A DNA stretch of 13,971 bases from Candidatus Parcubacteria bacterium. Its GTDB lineage: Bacteria; Patescibacteriota; Minisyncoccia; 2-02-FULL-40-12; GWA2-44-9. Where the stretch lies: the NCBI GenBank assembly GCA_019662005.1, contig JAIFWG010000015.1, positions 1 to 13,971 on the forward strand, read 5' to 3'. The first letter of the stretch is position 1, and every line of letters begins with the position of its first letter. The notes below the pieces were generated by a model, which made no database searches, was not told the origin of the DNA, and was given only the letters and a program-made list of their open reading frames with translations. Positions 12,535-13,971 of this stretch are shown here, piece after piece. Both the position numbers and the translations under genes were made by a program.

Positions 12535-13107
12535 ATGTCCAAAAAAGAATCAAACGTTAAAGTTATCTTAATTCTGTGGGGCGCCTTAATTGTGGGGGCT
12601 CTGTATCTTTATTTTTTTCAAAATGATTTTATTCAGTCTAAAGCAGCTCAGCTTGCTTCTGTCTCTCTTGTAACTAGCGGCACAATCTATTTAGTTGCCA
12701 GTTGTTTGAGAGGGTTTACGCTCGTTCCTGTTACATATTTTATTGTATTGGGTTTGTTGTTCTTGCCTCCAGTGCCTCTTTTTATTTTTACGATGATCGG
12801 CGTTATGGTTTCTTCAACCTGTCTTTATTATTTCTCCGGAGTATTAAATCTGGATAGGTTTTTTAAGAAACAATATTCAAAACAAATTAAAACAATAAAA
12901 AAGTTTTTAGATCGTTATGAGTTTCCTGTGGTACTTGCGTGGAGTTTTTTGCCTATCACGCCCACCGATCTCATTTGTTATGTCTGTGGAGAGCTAGAAG
13001 TGGATATCAAAAAGTTCTTACTTGCAGTATTTATAGGTGAAGCAGCAGCCTGCGCTATTTATATATTTCTCGGAGAGCAGATTTTATCTTTTCTCCACAT
13101 TCTCTAG
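12535..13107 (+). CDS. VTT-domain (TVP38/DedA-like) membrane protein
   Basis: A 190-residue polytopic membrane protein of the VTT superfamily, whose members are lipid transporters/scramblases or related carriers. An N-terminal helix (VILILWGALIVGALYLYFF) is followed by FTLVPVTYFIVLGLLFLPPVPLFIFTMIGVMVSSTCLYYFSG, the first re-entrant/membrane pair, a basic loop (FFKKQYSKQIKTIKKFLDRY), then VVLAWSFLPITPTDLICYVCGELEV, which matches the family motif with P..P.D...Y..G. The arginine usually found before the first proline is missing here (WSFLP). A last helix ends the protein. The promoter is unclear; a weak -10-like GAGAAT lies 8 bases before the ATG, or it is read through from the DoxX gene. The stop codon overlaps that of the convergent M23 gene. 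Confidence 0.85.
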   Translation: MSKKESNVKVILILWGALIVGALYLYFFQNDFIQSKAAQLASVSLVTSGTIYLVASCLRGFTLVPVTYFIVLGLLFLPPVPLFIFTMIGVMVSSTCLYYFSGVLNLDRFFKKQYSKQIKTIKKFLDRYEFPVVLAWSFLPITPTDLICYVCGELEVDIKKFLLAVFIGEAAACAIYIFLGEQILSFLHIL

Positions 13108-13700
13108 TTTTTATCTTCCCAATTAAGCCACTGGCTTAGAAGGCTTTGGGTTTGTACATATCCCAGAATATTTATTGTTGCGCCCTGGTGAATCCCCAAA
13201 TGGAGGTGTTTGCGTTCGCCATCAGTCTCTGCCGAGTAACCTTTACCCAGGATACCTAATTGCTGACCTCTGCTAAGGTGGGTGCTTAAGGGTTTAAGGC
13301 TTGTGGGTTTAAGGTGCCCATAAATAACAGTAATGGGTTGGTTGTCTAGAGAGCATTGCTGGACAACTACTCCTCCGTACCCGCTTGCAGTTTTTGAGAG
13401 AACAATATCGCCATCGCAAATAGCTGAAACCGGAATATCAGTATCTTGTTCGTTTGCAGAGGCTTCAAAATCCACTCCGGTGTGGTAGCCAGTGAATCGC
13501 TCGGGACTTACCGGAGAATTTTTAGGAGACACATAGGTGCCAAAACTTTTTTTGGTAATTCTGGACCCAGCATTGGATATGGGATCTCCTAGAGCTGAAG
13601 GGAGTACGGTTATGTGGGGTTCTGTCTCGGATGTGCGTACATAACGTAAAGATAATACAACCGCAGCGATGCCAATAATAGTTAATAGTAACTTAATCAT
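13104..13700 (-). CDS. M23-family metalloendopeptidase (LytM/peptidoglycan hydrolase)
   Basis: A 198-residue protein with an N-terminal hydrophobic anchor (LLLTIIGIAAVVLSL) and an M23 peptidase domain, which cuts peptide cross-links of peptidoglycan outside the membrane. Zinc ligands are H73 and D77 (HTGVD) and H167 (HLHLGI); H129 (YGHLKP) and H165 are the catalytic histidines. All key residues are present, so activity is expected. DGDIVLSKTASGYGGVVVQQ and GQQLGILGKGY are the standard beta-core segments. I chose ATG 13700; a further in-frame ATG at 13757 would extend it by 19 residues but lies upstream of the -10 box. Divergent from the gene at 13750 and convergent with the VTT gene. Confidence 0.9.
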   Translation of the reverse strand: MIKLLLTIIGIAAVVLSLRYVRTSETEPHITVLPSALGDPISNAGSRITKKSFGTYVSPKNSPVSPERFTGYHTGVDFEASANEQDTDIPVSAICDGDIVLSKTASGYGGVVVQQCSLDNQPITVIYGHLKPTSLKPLSTHLSRGQQLGILGKGYSAETDGERKHLHLGIHQGATINILGYVQTQSLLSQWLNWEDKN

Positions 13701-13706
13701 AGTTTT

Positions 13707-13735
13707 ATTGTATGCTTTTAAGTAAAAGAGTATAG
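13707..13735 (-). promoter_or_regulatory. Promoter of the M23 gene, leaderless arrangement
   Basis: On the minus strand -10 TACAAT (13712-13707) with the ATG 6 bases downstream. The -35 is weak (CTATAC at 13735-13730, 17-base spacer). Confidence 0.5.
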
Positions 13736-13736
13736 T
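13708..13736 (+). promoter_or_regulatory. Promoter of the gene at 13750
   Basis: TTGTAT (13708-13713), 17-base spacer, TATAGT (13731-13736). Its -35 box coincides with the -10 box of the divergent M23 gene. Confidence 0.65.
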
Positions 13737-13749
13737 GAAGAAACTAACT

Positions 13750-13971
13750 ATGACCATCCCCAGACAACTTCTTAAGCAATGGGCTTTATTGGCTGTTGTC
13801 AGTACGATTTTATGCGGCTTGGTGTACCTGGCACTTCAGCAGTACATTAGAGCTTCAGCAAATGATCCTCAAATTCAAATCTCTGAAGACATGGCCAGAG
13901 TTCTGGGCAGCGGTCAGCCTATACAACAAGTATTACCTCCAGGCCGAGTAGAAATTACTCAAACCCTCTAT
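13750..13971 (+). CDS. Membrane-anchored hypothetical protein, 3' partial
   Basis: The frame is open from ATG 13750 to the end of the window (74 codons) and continues beyond it. Residues about 10-32 (QWALLAVVSTILCGLVYLALQQYI) form a membrane anchor; next comes ASANDPQIQISEDMARVLGSGQPIQQVLPPG, a soluble segment that would lie outside the cell. The NDPQIQ...EDMA segment gives me an impression of a recurring family of single-anchor proteins, but I cannot name a function. The promoter directly upstream supports this start; the leader would be about 6 nt. Confidence 0.75.
   Translation, partial: MTIPRQLLKQWALLAVVSTILCGLVYLALQQYIRASANDPQIQISEDMARVLGSGQPIQQVLPPGRVEITQTLY

Noticed and set aside
1..13971. 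CRISPR array, rRNA genes, insertion sequences, toxin-antitoxin pairs
   Set aside because: No spaced repeat array, no rRNA signature, no transposase or terminal inverted repeats and no recognisable toxin-antitoxin pair were found.

Overview
The window looks like a piece of chromosome from an uncultured, small-genome bacterium, most likely a member of the Patescibacteria (Candidate Phyla Radiation). This is inference, not proof. It rests on moderate AT richness, almost no Shine-Dalgarno sequences before the starts, several genes with a -10 box only 6-7 nt before the ATG (leaderless arrangement), membrane-anchored proteins with long Pro/Thr-rich linkers, a tRNA gene without encoded CCA, and a gene mix (TPM, DoxX, VTT, M23 and PsbP-like proteins) common in that group. 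No taxonomic marker is present that would settle it.

Left part (1-1310): the 3' end of a zinc metallopeptidase-like gene (HEYGH), a gene for an unrecognised protein with a possible zinc site, and a minus-strand tRNA-Gln(TTG). Sixteen bases of the tRNA 3' end are repeated 30 bp downstream of it, as a past integration/excision event would leave. The two protein genes lie on the side where an element integrated at this tRNA would sit.

Middle-left (1407-6319): a small helical protein, an FAD-dependent oxidoreductase of the DAO fold without the Rieske domain its closest-looking relatives carry, then a FecR-domain protein whose stop overlaps the start of a CHASE2/class III adenylate cyclase (TAATG). 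These two look like an envelope-sensing cAMP module. A cold-shock protein follows, with its own strong promoter and a structured leader.

Middle-right (6348-9361): a secreted/anchored P/T-linker coiled-coil protein with an unassigned C-terminal domain, a DEAD-box RNA helicase whose promoter resembles that of the cold-shock gene, and an RdgB/HAM1 nucleotide pyrophosphatase.

Right part (9416-13971): a minus-strand TPM-domain membrane protein diverges from an ECF sigma factor gene. The two promoters share an overlapping -35 region inside an inverted repeat. The sigma gene is split between region 2 and region 4 by a perfect 23-bp tandem duplication. Removing one copy restores a normal 176-aa ECF sigma factor. 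A dnaX-type slippery heptamer also sits in the right phase to bypass the break. Downstream are a PsbP-like anchored protein, DoxX and VTT membrane proteins, an M23 endopeptidase that shares a CTAG stop with the VTT gene, and the start of another membrane-anchored protein that runs off the window.

Intrinsic terminators separate most transcription units, so most genes appear to be transcribed singly.
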